Assembly: GCA_037179335.1 (NCBI GenBank)
Contig: JAKZHN010000027.1
Location: 310,001-374,000 of the forward strand
Length of the DNA stretch: 64,000 nt
Direction: 5' to 3'
DNA from: Cyclaneusma minus
Taxonomy: Eukaryota; Ascomycota; Leotiomycetes; Marthamycetales; Marthamycetaceae
The position numbers and the translations under genes are program-made. The notes beneath the pieces were generated by a model. It searched no databases and had not been told where the DNA came from. It saw only the letters and a program-made list of their open reading frames with translations. Positions 10,509-21,530 of this stretch are shown here, one piece after another. Every line of letters starts with the position of its first letter. Positions within the stretch are counted from its first letter, which is position 1.

Positions 10509-12224
10509 ATGGCTGGTCAACCGGCCGCGACGCAGCCAGTTCCCGACCAACGATCTCGACCGACCACTGGAGGTATTTCTGGAGAGTCAAATCCAAAGCC
10601 TTCGTCGAGACCTGCTCCGCCCAAAGCTGTTCCGTCCAAAGCTGCTCCATCCAAAGCTGTTCCGCCCAAAGCTACTCCGTCCAAATCTGCTCCATCCAAA
10701 GCTGTTCCGCCCAAAGCTACTCCGTTCAAAGCTGCTCCGTCCAGAGCTGCTCCGTCCAAATCTGCTCCGTCCAGAGCCGCGCCGCCACCCCCTACGCGCC
10801 GCTCTGCGCGAGTCTCATTGCAGCAGCACATTGTGGAACACCCTGTCGAACAACTCATCGACTCTCAAGATGGCGACGATGAGGCCGAAGCCGCCTTCAG
10901 TCGCAGCCTCGACGGCCCCAGCACCAACTCTGCCCAAGCCTATGCAGTCCCCGATTCCAAAGCCCAGGCCATCGCAAACCAGTCACACGCCGTCCTCGTT
11001 CACTCTCTTGAGCACGCAGCCATCGCCAAGCATTTCCGCATCAACCGACCGCTCATCTTCAAGACGCAAGAGAAGCGTATCGACTTCTTCGCCTCCCTGG
11101 CCGCTTTTCCCGAACTGCTTCTGGATCTGGTGAAGTGGATTCCGCTGAAAGAACTCATTTCGCTGTACAGCATTTCCAAAGACTTCCATGCTACGCTCAA
11201 CGGCCACATGCTCTCCACTTTGACCGAATATGCACGCCACAATTGCCCTGAATCTGCCCGGGCTTTTCCCTACAAACTTTATCGCCAGGTGTGCATTCGC
11301 GATCCAGTAGGACGTATGTACGCCAACAACAAGGAAGTCCGTCACGTGCCCAGTATCAGATGGCTACGCATGATCATGCACCGTGAAGCTGTCGTGCATG
11401 ACATTCTAGCCTGCCTGGCACGAGAAAGTCTGCGCACTCCCAAGACAACGTCGATGGTGCTGAAGAAAGCTTGGGTGATGATGGAGCTGTCAACCAATGC
11501 CCAGCGAGTCTACTTGATGCACAACGAGCGCTACTGGAAAGATGAGGACCTGATAGTCTTCATGATCTTCATCACCAAGCTACAGTTGCGTTTCTCTGAT
11601 CCATTGGATGGACCCAGTGACTCGGTGCTGATGAAGGTGATGCTGGGACAGAAGGGCTTCACGCCGTTGTTTAGGCTGTTGAAGCGAGAGATTCTGAAGA
11701 CGGGTATGGAGGCGATCCAGATGGCTTTGAAGTACTGGAACGACACGCCACCTGCACACAAGGACCTCGATGTCTTTGGCGTGCCCGCAAAGGAGATCGG
11801 AAAGGGTCATTTGGAGGGATGGGGCCGAGGAAAGATTCACCTGATGAGGATGGATGAGCTGGTGCCTCGTGAGGCGGCAAGGAGGAACATGAGCTTGTCT
11901 CGTCATATGCTTGATTTCATGATGTGGGGATTCGTCGATCCAGTGACAAAGAAGAACATCGTCGTCAGCGCCGACGAGAAGAAGTTCTTCTGGGACGACG
12001 AAATCGCTTTCCGCAGACGTTTGGCAGCTAGGCGACAGAAAGAGGAAGAGGAGGAAGAGCTCATCAAGGAGCTTGTGGAGAGCGAGGAGCAGTTGATCAG
12101 ACTTGAGGGGGAGTCCGATGTGGACATGCGGAATATTCCTGAAGCGGACAGGCGGAATGTTCAGAATATTCTGGTGGACGACGACTCTGATGATGAATCT
12201 GTGTATGAGAACCAATGGGGATGA
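10509..12224 (+). CDS. F-box-like protein with N-terminal Lys/Pro/Ala/Ser repeats
   Basis: Single exon of 571 residues with a good start context (acaATGGC). Residues 38-92 are eleven 5-residue units of the type (P/S)K(A/S)xP. A basic patch (PTRRSARVS) follows. The region around residues 200-240 (AAFPELLLDLVKWIPLKELI, then SLYSISKDFHATLN) looks like an F-box: hydrophobic, Pro-Glu-Leu-Leu at its start, then a Leu-rich helix pair. The middle is helical and unassigned. The C-terminus is acidic and coiled-coil-like (RRQKEEEEEELIKELVESEE), ending in DDDSDDESVYENQWG. If the F-box is real, the protein would be a substrate adaptor of an SCF ubiquitin ligase. That role is inferred; the substrate is unknown. 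Confidence 0.8.
   Translation: MAGQPAATQPVPDQRSRPTTGGISGESNPKPSSRPAPPKAVPSKAAPSKAVPPKATPSKSAPSKAVPPKATPFKAAPSRAAPSKSAPSRAAPPPPTRRSARVSLQQHIVEHPVEQLIDSQDGDDEAEAAFSRSLDGPSTNSAQAYAVPDSKAQAIANQSHAVLVHSLEHAAIAKHFRINRPLIFKTQEKRIDFFASLAAFPELLLDLVKWIPLKELISLYSISKDFHATLNGHMLSTLTEYARHNCPESARAFPYKLYRQVCIRDPVGRMYANNKEVRHVPSIRWLRMIMHREAVVHDILACLARESLRTPKTTSMVLKKAWVMMELSTNAQRVYLMHNERYWKDEDLIVFMIFITKLQLRFSDPLDGPSDSVLMKVMLGQKGFTPLFRLLKREILKTGMEAIQMALKYWNDTPPAHKDLDVFGVPAKEIGKGHLEGWGRGKIHLMRMDELVPREAARRNMSLSRHMLDFMMWGFVDPVTKKNIVVSADEKKFFWDDEIAFRRRLAARRQKEEEEEELIKELVESEEQLIRLEGESDVDMRNIPEADRRNVQNILVDDDSDDESVYENQWG
10620..10784 (+). repeat. Eleven 15-nt tandem repeats (coding minisatellite)
   Basis: Units such as cccaaagctgttccg, with variable positions 1, 7 and 10-11, repeat eleven times in frame. 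Because 15 is a multiple of three, the other two forward frames and one reverse frame also stay open across the array. They give peptides such as LFRPKLLHPK and SCSVQSCSIQ. Only the Pro/Lys/Ala frame belongs to the long gene. Confidence 0.9.
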
Positions 12225-13960
12225 TCGAGCGCAGTAGTGGTTTTATGGTTACCAGTTGGATGCTGGCTATCTACTCTGAGGAGCAATGGGTGTAGCAGGT
12301 TTTTCACCGTTAGGCGGTTTTTACTGCTCAGACCTCTTCTCAGCCGATGACAAGCAGTAGATAGCTATCTTTCATAGACAATTCGAAGACCTGAACCTTA
12401 CCCCTGTGCACTCATTAGTGATACCTCTGATCAACAGTCCTATTTCTGATCATCCTGTTTTGGCCCACTTGAGCTTCACACTATGGAGAATGCTGAAAGA
12501 TGCCCACGTTGAGAAGCAGAATGGACTGGAACTTAGTAAAGACCAGAAAAAGGCTGTCAAAGAATTGGTGAACCTGGAAGCAAGCCGGCGGAATGCATAT
12601 ATATGGTCGTGTGCCTCGTAAAAGAAAGAAGTCCCATTGCCATCAATCGACGTTGTGACGGATGGCAGATATGTGTCCTGAAAGACACCTTTCATGTACA
12701 GGGAGTGTCTTGGTGCCTCCAACTCGACTGCCGTACTGACAAGTAACATGCGAGGAAGTACAACGACCTGGCTGTGGGAGGTAGAGAGTTGGGAACAATC
12801 TGAACACGTTACACAACCAAGCAGAAATACAAACCAGTTGTCGACCAAACACCAGTGACCTGAGCACAAGTTGGGGCCTTAGATAAATGATACGAGCACA
12901 AGAACACAATCGAAAGGTTGGAGTAACTGAGCAAGAAAGGATCGTGATATGACTGTGGGAGTTGGGAAACGTGATGGCTGAATCAAGCAGGTCCAGCCCC
13001 AGTAACTGAGCAAGAAAGAATCGTGATATGACTGTGGGAAGTCGGGGAACATGATGGTTGAACCAAGCAGGTCCAGCCTCTTTGTGACAGATAGCCGGAA
13101 GTGCGCCTCGGACGAGTTGCGAGAAATTGCTTGACATGGAGCAGCGAATGGTCTGTGGCTTCAATGGTGGGCTAAGAAACTTCATGCTCCGGTTCCCTTG
13201 GGGACGTAGTACTTGGTACAGCCTGAAAACTGGACAGTCGATGTCTCGACGGTCGCACCAGATTGATTGAAGTAGCCGGACTTGGCTGAGTAGACGTCGT
13301 CATCTCAGTAGCGGCAAATCCGTAGGACAAGGATCTTTTGCCAAGAAATGCAGCGTGGATGCACGTCGATATCGCATTTCTTTCATCTTCTCGACGCATG
13401 TGCAGTGGCCCTGAGTCCTCAGTCCTCACGTATCGCCAACGGCGGACTGGGCCTCAATTGAAGTCCCAAGCTCGACTCCGCTGCGGGAATAAAACGGTGG
13501 ACCGGCTTGAGCCTAGCCTGCCCACTTGTTCCTCTGTTTGCCAATTGGTATCAGGTTGACAAAGTTTCTGGGCAGTTTGACAGCAAAGCTAGCCGAAGAC
13601 CGGACCAGGCGCGCCAGACTTGTCAAGCCCGAGAAAAGAAAAAGCGGCTCAGGTCTCACATCTCCTCGCTCGCCCGTGGTTCACTCCTCCTCCTCCTCCA
13701 CCAACTCCTACAAATCCGGCTGGCGCCCTCCCTACGTCGCCGAGTATATACCCTAAGAAAAATCCCGCTTCCTCAATCGCCAAGATGTGGTCGCCACTAC
13801 CGATTCTTGCTCTTCAGCGCATCTCCCCTGGACTGCTATAAAGGCTCTCCCCCGAGAACCACTCGCGCTCTCCGCTGCGCAACCGATTCCTAAAACTCTT
13901 CTCCCTTCTGCGAAGAACACGCAAATCTCAAGTCGCCTGTCGCTGCGATAAACCGTCAAG
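12225..13960. other. 1.7-kb intergenic region with one tandem duplication
   Basis: No gene is supported. It contains the 79/80-bp duplication at 12922-13080. A TATA-like stretch (gagtatatacccta, about 13741) and a pyrimidine-rich leader lie ahead of the Trk gene. Frames of up to 180 residues exist, but they have no recognisable domain and overlap one another on both strands. Confidence 0.5.
12922..13080. repeat. Imperfect 79/80-bp tandem duplication
   Basis: Copy 1 is 12922-13000 and copy 2 is 13001-13080; both begin agtaactgagcaagaaag and end gcaggtccagcc(c/t)c. By eye they differ at about seven positions, all transitions (G/A or C/T), plus one inserted A. It lies between the F-box-like gene and the Trk gene. 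Confidence 0.85.
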
Positions 13961-16858
13961 ATGTTCAGCCCTTTCCTGGAGCTCATGGAGCACATTGTGG
14001 CCATGAAACCCGCCTTTATATCCAGAACGCCGCACTTCAGCTTCATCACCATACACTGTAAGGCCTGCCATGCGCGGCGCAGCCCATAATACTGTACTTA
14101 TACTGATCAACCATTCGCAGACTTCTGGATCGTCGGCCTCACCATCCTCGGCTCCGTCCTCCTGTATCCCGTCAAGAACATGCCCTACATAGACGCCCTC
14201 TTCTTCGCAAGCGGAGCCGCTACCCAGAGTGGACTGAATACCATCGATATAAATAAAATCAGCTTGTATCAACAAATTGTGCTGTATTTCATTCCGATGC
14301 TCGCCAATCCGATGACAATTAATACATTCGTCGTTTTTCTCCGCCTCTACTGGTTCGAAAAAAGGTTCCAACATGTCGCTAGGGAAGCCATGGAGAGGCG
14401 GCGGACCGTTTCGAAAAGCCGGTCTCAGATGAAGGATGACCGAGATCTCGAGCGAGGGCCCAGCGGAGGCGTTAACGGGAGAAACATTACCGTCATGCAC
14501 CATACGACGAGAGCTAACGGCCTGACAAATGATGGCATGGAATTCTCACGTTCTATGAACACGGGCGGTCTCGAGAAGCCGAACGACGGCCAGGAACAAG
14601 ACCAAATGGAGTCGTCCGGAAGTAGCGAAGAGACAATCTCGCCGGGCCTCGGATCAAAAGAACAAGCCGAAGATGCCGTTTCGCCCCATACGCAAATCAC
14701 CTTCGCTAGCCAAGTAAAGCGGAGTGACGGGATGCAAGACGAGGCACTGAGATTTCCTACTCAACGGACCGACGCAGACCATATTGCTTTCCTGGAACGC
14801 CAGCGTAATCCGGACGACAGGGGTGTTTTGAGAATCCCCAATCCACGAGATGCGGACCGAGGCATGGCGCCAGAAACGGTGGATGAGGAGTATGACAGCC
14901 GAAGGAGGAGAATGTCCGGACAAAGCTCGGTTAAACCAGCGAGACGCGGGAGCAACCAGTCCGAAATGCCCCAAAGGATGATTGGTGACGATCATGCGAT
15001 CGATGATGAGGAGGAGGATCGTCCCAGGAGGCGAAATATCAGGATTGCTGAGCCTTCTCGCCCACCAACGGCGGCGTCTTCACGAGCAGCTGACGACGCC
15101 CGTGCTGCAGCCCATACTCTGGGCGCCCTGAGATTACGTCGTCCGAGGATCCTCCATGGCGAGAAGCTTCATGAAGAGAGCCACCAATTTGGCCGCCAGA
15201 ATCGCAGCAGGTCAGCCACTTTCTCCTCGTTCAAGACTGCACTATCCCGCGATAAAGACGAAACTGCGCCGTATCTCAGCTGGCAGCCAACCATCGGACG
15301 GAACTCCGCCTTTGTGGACTTGACAGAGGAGCAGCGCGAGGAACTGGGCGGGATCGAGTACCGTTCACTCAAATCTCTAGCCCTCATCCTTGTCGTCTAT
15401 TTCGTAGGATTCCAGTTGTTTGCCGTGGTCTCTTTGCTGCCTTGGATTTTGGGAAGCAGTACCTACAAAGCGGTACTCCATGCGGATGGTATTAATCCGA
15501 CTTGGTGGGGTATCTTTACAGCGAATTCTGCCTTCACCGATCTCGGCTTTACTCTCACCCCTGACAGCATGATATCGTTTGGGAGTGCCGTTTGGCCTTT
15601 GCTAGTGATGAGCTTTCTCATCATCGTTGGAAATACGGGATTCCCTATCATGCTGCGCTTCGTCATCTGGGTTACCACTACCTATCTACCGAAAGGAAGT
15701 GGAATGTGGGAGGAACTGCAGTTCCTACTGGACCACCCTCGCCGATGTTTTACGCTGCTGTTTCCTAGCGCTGCAACCTGGTGGCTTTTTTTGATTTTGG
15801 TTGTACTCAATGCAGTCGATATGGTCTTCTTCATCATCCTTGATGTAGGTTCTCCTTTTCACTTGCTAAATCTGAACTCGTCACTGACTTCTGGAAAGCT
15901 TGGAAATACAATTGTCACCACGCTTCCCGTCCATATCCGTGTTTTGGATGGCTGGTTTCAGGCAGTTTCGACCCGAACGGCTGGATTTGGCGTAGTCAAT
16001 CTCCTGGATCTGCACCCTGCCATTCAGGTATCTTACATGGTCATGATGTATATTTCCGTGCTACCAATCGCCATCTCGGTCCGCCGTACAAACGTTTACG
16101 AAGAAAAGTCGTTGGGTATCTACGGTACCCCAGCGGAAGAGGAGGCGGATGAAGCAGAAGGTGAACCGTCGTACGTCGGAGCGCATTTGCGACGTCAACT
16201 GTCTTTCGATCTTTGGTTCATTTTCTTGGGTTTGTTCATCATCGCAATCGTCGAAGGCAGCCCATTACAGAGCGGAAACCCAAATTTCACCCTGTTTACG
16301 GTTCTCTTCGAAATCGTCAGCGCCTACGGTACCGTCGGTCTGAGTTTGGGTTATCCAACAATTAACGCCTCCTTTTCGGCTGAGTTGAGCGTCATTTCCA
16401 AGCTTGTCATCATAGCCATGCAGATCCGCGGCCGCCACCGTGGTCTACCCTACGAACTCGACCGCGCCATTCTCCTTCCTAGCGAGTCCCTCCACGAGAA
16501 AGAGAACAACGATCCCGTGAATCGCCAGAGGCGGAACTCCATGACTACCACCGCCACTGGACAAGACGACGGCCCACGCAGGGGTAGCGAGGAAACGGAG
16601 CGAAGGAGTATCAGCCGACGGGGCACGCAAGTGAATTTCTTGAGTGCGCTCCTGCATGCCGGACCGACGATGCCCAATAGCCATCGCCATCTAAATAACC
16701 CTGGCCTCGATCTGAAGCAGACCTCATCGCCCTCAGAAGGACGCCCGTTCCAATCGAGGACCACCAGTGCACCATATCACAGCTCTTCCGACGACGACGC
16801 TTTCGCAAGTGGTGCTAGGCCAAACGGCGAAGGGCTGTGGGCAAAGCCGCACGAATAG
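13961..16858 (+). CDS. TRK1: Trk-family potassium transporter
   Basis: Plasma-membrane K+ uptake transporter. Exon 1 is 13961-14057 (MFSPFLELMEHI...) and exon 2 starts at 14121; the join gives HYFWIVGLTILGS, the first membrane helix. The four pore loops of the Trk/Ktr/HKT fold are visible: SGAATQSGLNTIDI (about residue 65-75), SAFTDLGFTLTPD (about 500), STRTAGFGVVN (about 630) and SAYGTVGLSLGYP (about 750). A long hydrophilic cytoplasmic loop (about residues 110-420) follows the first module, as usual in fungal Trk. The signature MQIRGRHRGLPY is near the end. A further 54-bp in-frame intron is likely at 15845-15898 (GTAGGT...GAAAG). It would remove 18 residues inside a conserved stretch and give 926 residues. 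Confidence 0.95.
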
Positions 16859-18439
16859 GCGGTTCAGTTGTTACCTCATTTCAAATTACTAGACCTTGTA
16901 CATTGAGCAAGCGATCGCTACGGAGTTCTCGGTGTTCCAAGAATCGCGTTCCAACACGCTGAACGGCAAGATTGCATTTTACACTGGCGTTTCGGGAAAT
17001 TACATTATAAAAGACATGGGCGTTTGGATGATACGACCGGTCACCTCCAAGCGAAGATTTCTGGGGGCACACGAGTGTGGATATTTGTGTATACCTGCGC
17101 CGTTGCAAAGAGCCAGGGGTTGGATTGATAGGGTTTGGTGCATTGCAGATGGCAGATTTTGCGGGCATTTGAGCTGTGTGTGTAAATACCTAGGAAATTG
17201 TACCTATGAATATATCTTCGACTGTCAATATGCAAAATCGAAGTTTGCACTTTGCAGAGATGGTTCTGAGTGGTGTTGTCAAGTGATTTTCAAATTTCAA
17301 TCGGGTGCAGGTATCTTGACACGGTTTGGACATGCAAGTGCTTACTTGGATCGCTTGAAAGGGTGTCTGGTGAAATGAATCTGCTGAGAGTACGAACCTT
17401 CTGAGCCGTTTCTGCGTTCCATGAGCCGTCCCATGGCATCAGGCAACCGCTTCTACCGGCGCGTTCTACAGTCCAAGGGCATGGAGAGAACGCTCACATG
17501 CATGGTGTCCGCTCCTGAAACAGTCATTCATTGCCTTCAGTGAACATGTATCACACTTATTCGAATGCCAGACTGCCTTGAAGATCGATTCTGATTTCTG
17601 AAATTCTGGTTTGGCAAAGCCAGAATGAGTGCCGAAATAGAGCTGGGCTGAGAGCCTTGAAGAGTGAAGACTACCTAGGGATGTTCGTGGGGGTTGCGAA
17701 GGAGGTCGCGGGACGCTGGCTAGGTAAGTAGTAGTGAAACTAGTGCTGAATTTTTGCCGCAAATCGTAGTCCCTAAATTTCAAGGGGCCATCACTCATTA
17801 GCCCCTTTTTCCGTGGTAGCTCGAAGAAGGGGTGGACTGAATCCCAGCTGGCGTTCTGAAATCCAGGACAAGCTAAGACTAATGGGGACACTACCCTATG
17901 GTCACATCTCCTGATCCGCAAGAATTACATACCTGTTTTTAATTATACAAAAAATTAGATATTCCTAATCCCTAGAGATATTCCTAGTCCTTGAGCATAT
18001 ACCTGGTTACTGGAGACATTCCATCCTAGTTATTAAAGAATTGTACAACTCCAAGAGAATGGGATACTTTGCTATGCTGCAGCGTGCGGTGTGTTTTACT
18101 TTTCGAGCTCTTACTGTGCTCATGCCAGTATTTTGACACTCGATTTCAGCGTGAAAGCAGTCAACAGAGGCTTATATCGGTCTCATTTATGGTGTATTCC
18201 TCGAATTTTTTTTACCCCAGCAGTGAAGAGAATTATTGACATGTACTAGTAACTACCCAGATTCTAGCGAAGACATCATGCAGTTCCTCACTCAATATTT
18301 TAACAGGCTTGCTTGATTGAAGTGTTTGGATTCAGTCTCGCCTAGCATCAGATCGTTCGTTCAAATATCACTTCGACCTCATATTCATTATTCATGCAGT
18401 GACCCAACCTGTCACTTCTTTGAAAACCCGGCTAGTATC
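16859..18439. other. 1.6-kb intergenic region containing repeat array A
   Basis: No gene is supported. Frames at 16896-17378 (+) and 17466-17921 (-) have no domain and no family resemblance. The region holds the Trk 3' side, the degenerate 19-bp array at about 17950-18035, and the 5' side of the DUF3632 pseudogene. Confidence 0.5.
17950..18035. repeat. 19-bp palindromic-core repeat, array A
   Basis: Units agatattcctaatccct (17957), agatattcctagtcctt (17976), agcatatacctggtta (17994) and agacattccatcc (18014) are spaced 19, 18 and 20 bp. The core resembles that of arrays C, B and D elsewhere in the window. Confidence 0.6.
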
Positions 18440-19413
18440 ATGGCCTCCTCATTTTTCGCCTCCGCATCTTCTCGATTCAAAAGCCACGACATCGCAGCTT
18501 CGAGTTCGCAAATCAGCACGCTCCAAGAATATGTCACAAATAACAGCCTTCCGCCCATCGAAGCCGCAAAGCAACTAGCAACACACGTAGAAGCATCTCA
18601 GTCACCGATCGAGACGCTGCAGAGACTCGGCGGCCTCTAGACCTTGCTGAACAACGCGGCTGTGAAAGTACCGTCTGCACAACCCAAGATCGTTGCTCTT
18701 CTGCAGGCTATACCCACCTTGCCTATGCTGGAAGTGCCCGATGGCGAAGGAAAGAATGTCATTGAGCTTGATGAGGGAGACTGTTGGAAGGAATTGACGG
18801 GTTGGGCTAATGCTTGGGCGGACGACTTTAACTGTAAGTCTTTTCATCTGTGCAGTCTTGCAGGCCATGAGATTTGTTTAGCAATGCGCTTTATACTGAT
18901 GAAGTGTTACCAGCTTACACGGCCGGTTTTCTGATTCAAAGCCCAAGAAGCGAAAGTGAGAAAGGAGAGCATCAGGGTGAGTATATAAACGCACACTCTT
19001 ACGTGGCCCAGCTTGCCGCGACAGGAGACGAAGCACTATCTTCGTATGGTGCCGGGATAGAGCGTGCGAGTGGAGCAATTGCCATGGCGCTGGAGGGAGA
19101 GTATAACTACGAGATTAAGTCTGAAGTCGTCTTCGCAACAGCAAATCTCGAGGCTGCCGCGGAGGTGTTTTCGCACGCTGGAGAGGAGGTGTACGGGCTT
19201 TGTAAAGCACGTCACGAGAAGGGGTTTTTGGGAAGTTCGTCGAATCGGAAGACGCTTCGGCATTGTCAGCCTGATTTCTCGATGGAGCGGTGGGCGTTTT
19301 GGAAGGAGAGGCTGGCGGAGTTGGAGAAGCTGGAGGTCCTCTCGGAGCAGGCTCGCGCGGCGGCAACAAAGATCTCTGGGTCCATCGAAGGAGTGGAGAA
19401 CTCTACTGCCTGA
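18440..19413 (+). pseudogene. DUF3632-family gene interrupted by an in-frame TAG
   Basis: The product resembles the fungal DUF3632 family, whose function is unknown. Exon 1 is 18440-18833 and exon 2 is 18914-19413 (intron GTAAGT...TTACCAG with an ACTGAT branch site). Conserved-looking parts are PPIEAAKQLATHVEAS, QPKIVALLQAIPTLP, INAHSYVAQLAATG and the C-terminal MERWAFWKERLAELE. Within exon 1 the frame is broken by TAG at 18638-18640, in RLGGL-stop-TLLNNAA, where relatives usually carry an aromatic residue (Trp) before (S/T)LL. Both sides stay in frame with no other lesion, so the break is recent or a sequencing error. A 54-bp intron ending in that TAG is formally possible but lacks a branch site and would delete conserved sequence. 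Confidence 0.75.
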
Positions 19414-20246
19414 TAAGTCGTGGTAGTTGTATTTACTACTAGGTATGGAATGTACAACAGAGGGACTCGATTTCGTGACCCCTATCCGAGTGACATGGGA
19501 AGACGGACAGCTTCGAGGAGGTGAAGAGAAGGGAGCCGCATGCTTCGATATGTGGTTGATGGAACTAAGAAACTTGGTGGTATCTTCTCTGATCTTGGAA
19601 ACTTCTTTGTAAGATGGTATACCGTATTTCCAAGTTATACTCGTTCACGGGAATTTCTTGGTTGAAGAGCAACAGAGGCTGGTGGGCATGGTTCTTCGCG
19701 AAGGCTCAGGGGTCGCCGCGTCGCGAGTGGTGTTAGTGTAACCTTCGTCCTCAATTTAGCAGTCGAATGGATGCATAGCGACCAGTACATGTAAGGATCA
19801 AGTAGGGAACTTAAGAAAGACCGAGATGTCTTCGATGGCCTTGTGCACTCTGAATAATATAGCTTTCTGATGTTATCTCAAGTTAGAAGAGTTTGGTATT
19901 TGGGGAGTCGGTCGGCTCGGCTCTCAGCTGGCTCGGATAGCTTGTGTTGCAGCAGCTTTTCCCGCGTAATTTGACGCACGAAACTGCGCGCTCTTTCTTG
20001 ACTTTCTGGCCCGTACTTTCCGCAATCCCGATCGGGACTAGTGCAAATAAAGAAACACGAGTGATTCAGGAGGGCGCGACCGACAGCCTGAGGCAGCCAC
20101 GCGAAGAAAAGAGCAAGGGAAGAGAGAAAGAAGGACACCGCGCAGCTCCACCACCAAACTCCATCAACAACTCCATCGACCACTCCGTCCCCACACCACT
20201 TTCCATCACCAAACAACTCTTCCAAACCTCCAACAAATCTTTCATC
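19414..20246. other. Intergenic region, histone H4 promoter side
   Basis: No gene is seen. The last 110 bases before the H4 start are rich in CA and CT with few G (accaccaaactccatcaac), typical of a highly expressed fungal gene's leader. No consensus TATA box is evident. Confidence 0.5.
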
Positions 20247-20819
20247 ATGACTGGACGTAAGTATTATCCCTCCTGCAGCTTCTGCGCGTCGATCGTGGTC
20301 GTCGCCAGCTTTGGTGGGTCGCGATGGTGGTGTCAGCTTCAACGCGTCTCACGATGCGGGGTGGCCTGACAGCGCCGCGCTCATGCGCCTCGACGACCAT
20401 CATCTTCAAGCACATCAACAACCTCATCGTCGCTCTCATGCTGACTATCTCTCAATAGGCGGCAAAGGTGGCAAGGGCCTCGGCAAGGGCGGTGCCAAGC
20501 GTCACCGCAAGATTCTTCGTGACAACATCCAGGGTATCACCAAGCCCGCCATCCGCCGTCTCGCTCGCCGTGGTGGTGTCAAGCGTATCTCTGCCAGTAA
20601 GTTGCCTGCTGCCTGCTCTGCCTCGTGTCTGCAAGATACTAATGCGCCATTCAAGTGATCTACGAAGAGACCCGTGGTGTCCTCAAGACCTTCCTCGAGG
20701 GCGTCATCCGTGACGCCGTCACCTACACCGAGCACGCCAAGCGCAAGACCGTCACCTCCCTCGATGTCGTCTACGCCCTGAAGCGTCAAGGCCGCACCTT
20801 GTACGGTTTCGGTGGTTAA
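20247..20819 (+). CDS. H4: Histone H4
   Basis: Core nucleosomal histone. Three exons: 20247-20256 (MTG plus one base), 20459-20596 and 20656-20819. They total 312 nt, giving 103 residues, the universal H4 length. The introns are 202 and 59 nt, both GTAAGT...AG. The tail reads [20 protein letters not shown] with the acetylatable lysines. The fold helices follow (DNIQGITKPAIRRLARRGGV, VLKTFLEGVIRDAVTYTEHA), ending in GRTLYGFGG. No H3 gene is next to it in this window, so it is a solitary H4 copy. Codon use is strongly C-biased, as expected for high expression. Confidence 0.99.
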
Positions 20820-20924
20820 ACATCTTCTTCTGTCGCCACTCCACTACATTCACGACCTGGTCATTCAACTCTTCAGCGTTCATGCGTCAAGCCGGCAGTC
20901 ATCTCGAAAGCATTTCACGAAGTC

Positions 20925-21100
20925 TTTGATAGTCTTTTCGAAGACGGTCTAGCACCTTGTTTACGAGGGGGTTTCGCCTTCAGCATCTCTTGTCCGGTCT
21001 CTCCACATGCGCGCCTTCATCGATCTGGCTCCAGTCCGTCTATTTCCAGCGGGTACCTTTGATAGTCTTCGGACGGTCTAGCACCTTGTTTACGAGGGGG
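20925..21100 (+). repeat. Direct repeat pair downstream of histone H4
   Basis: 20925-20971 and 21058-21100 share tttgatagtctt, a short variable part, and then a 29-bp identical stretch (gacggtctagcaccttgttt plus tacgaggggg). The starts are 133 bp apart. The first copy begins 105 bp after the H4 stop codon and so probably lies in its 3' UTR. Confidence 0.85.
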
Positions 21101-21454
21101 TCCTGGGATTTAGTCTCTGGAGCAATGCAACTCGCAGACTTTCCACTTCTGACTGGTTTGGGCTCTTGTGGTGGATACGCATCCTCTTTCACGCGTGTAT
21201 TTTACGATATGGTTCCGGCGTTTACGAATGGGAGGCTATGGGCGTCTGGGAATCGGCCCTGCCGCGGTGTTTTTGTGCATACCACTAGAACATTGCCTCT
21301 AGTCAACAAGCATCTGGCCACAGGCCTTTGAACATCATGATCTCGTTCTCCATGCCGGTGATGTGCAATTGTGATTCGTCCTGTAATCTTCAATGTGATG
21401 CACCCTGAAAATATATCCTAACCAAGTTGCCGACATAGAGACACCGTCATGAAT

Positions 21455-21530
21455 TTCATGATATTTTCGATCACTTGGAAGACTTTTGACTACTTGGGAT
21501 CTGTCCTGACCACCTGCCAGGGCATTCCCA
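21455..21530. repeat. 19-bp palindromic-core repeat, array C
   Basis: Units cttggaagacttttgacta (21474), cttgggatctgtcctgacca (21493) and cctgccagggcattcccaac (about 21512) follow at 19-bp steps. A weaker unit, atgatattttcgatca, lies just before them. This is the shortest and most degraded array. Confidence 0.5.

Noticed and set aside
17466..17921. 151-codon minus-strand frame downstream of Trk
   Set aside because: No domain and Ser/Arg-rich chance-like sequence.
18587..18640. A 54-bp intron that would remove the TAG from the DUF3632 gene
   Set aside because: No branch site, and it would delete residues that look conserved in the family. Kept only as an alternative.
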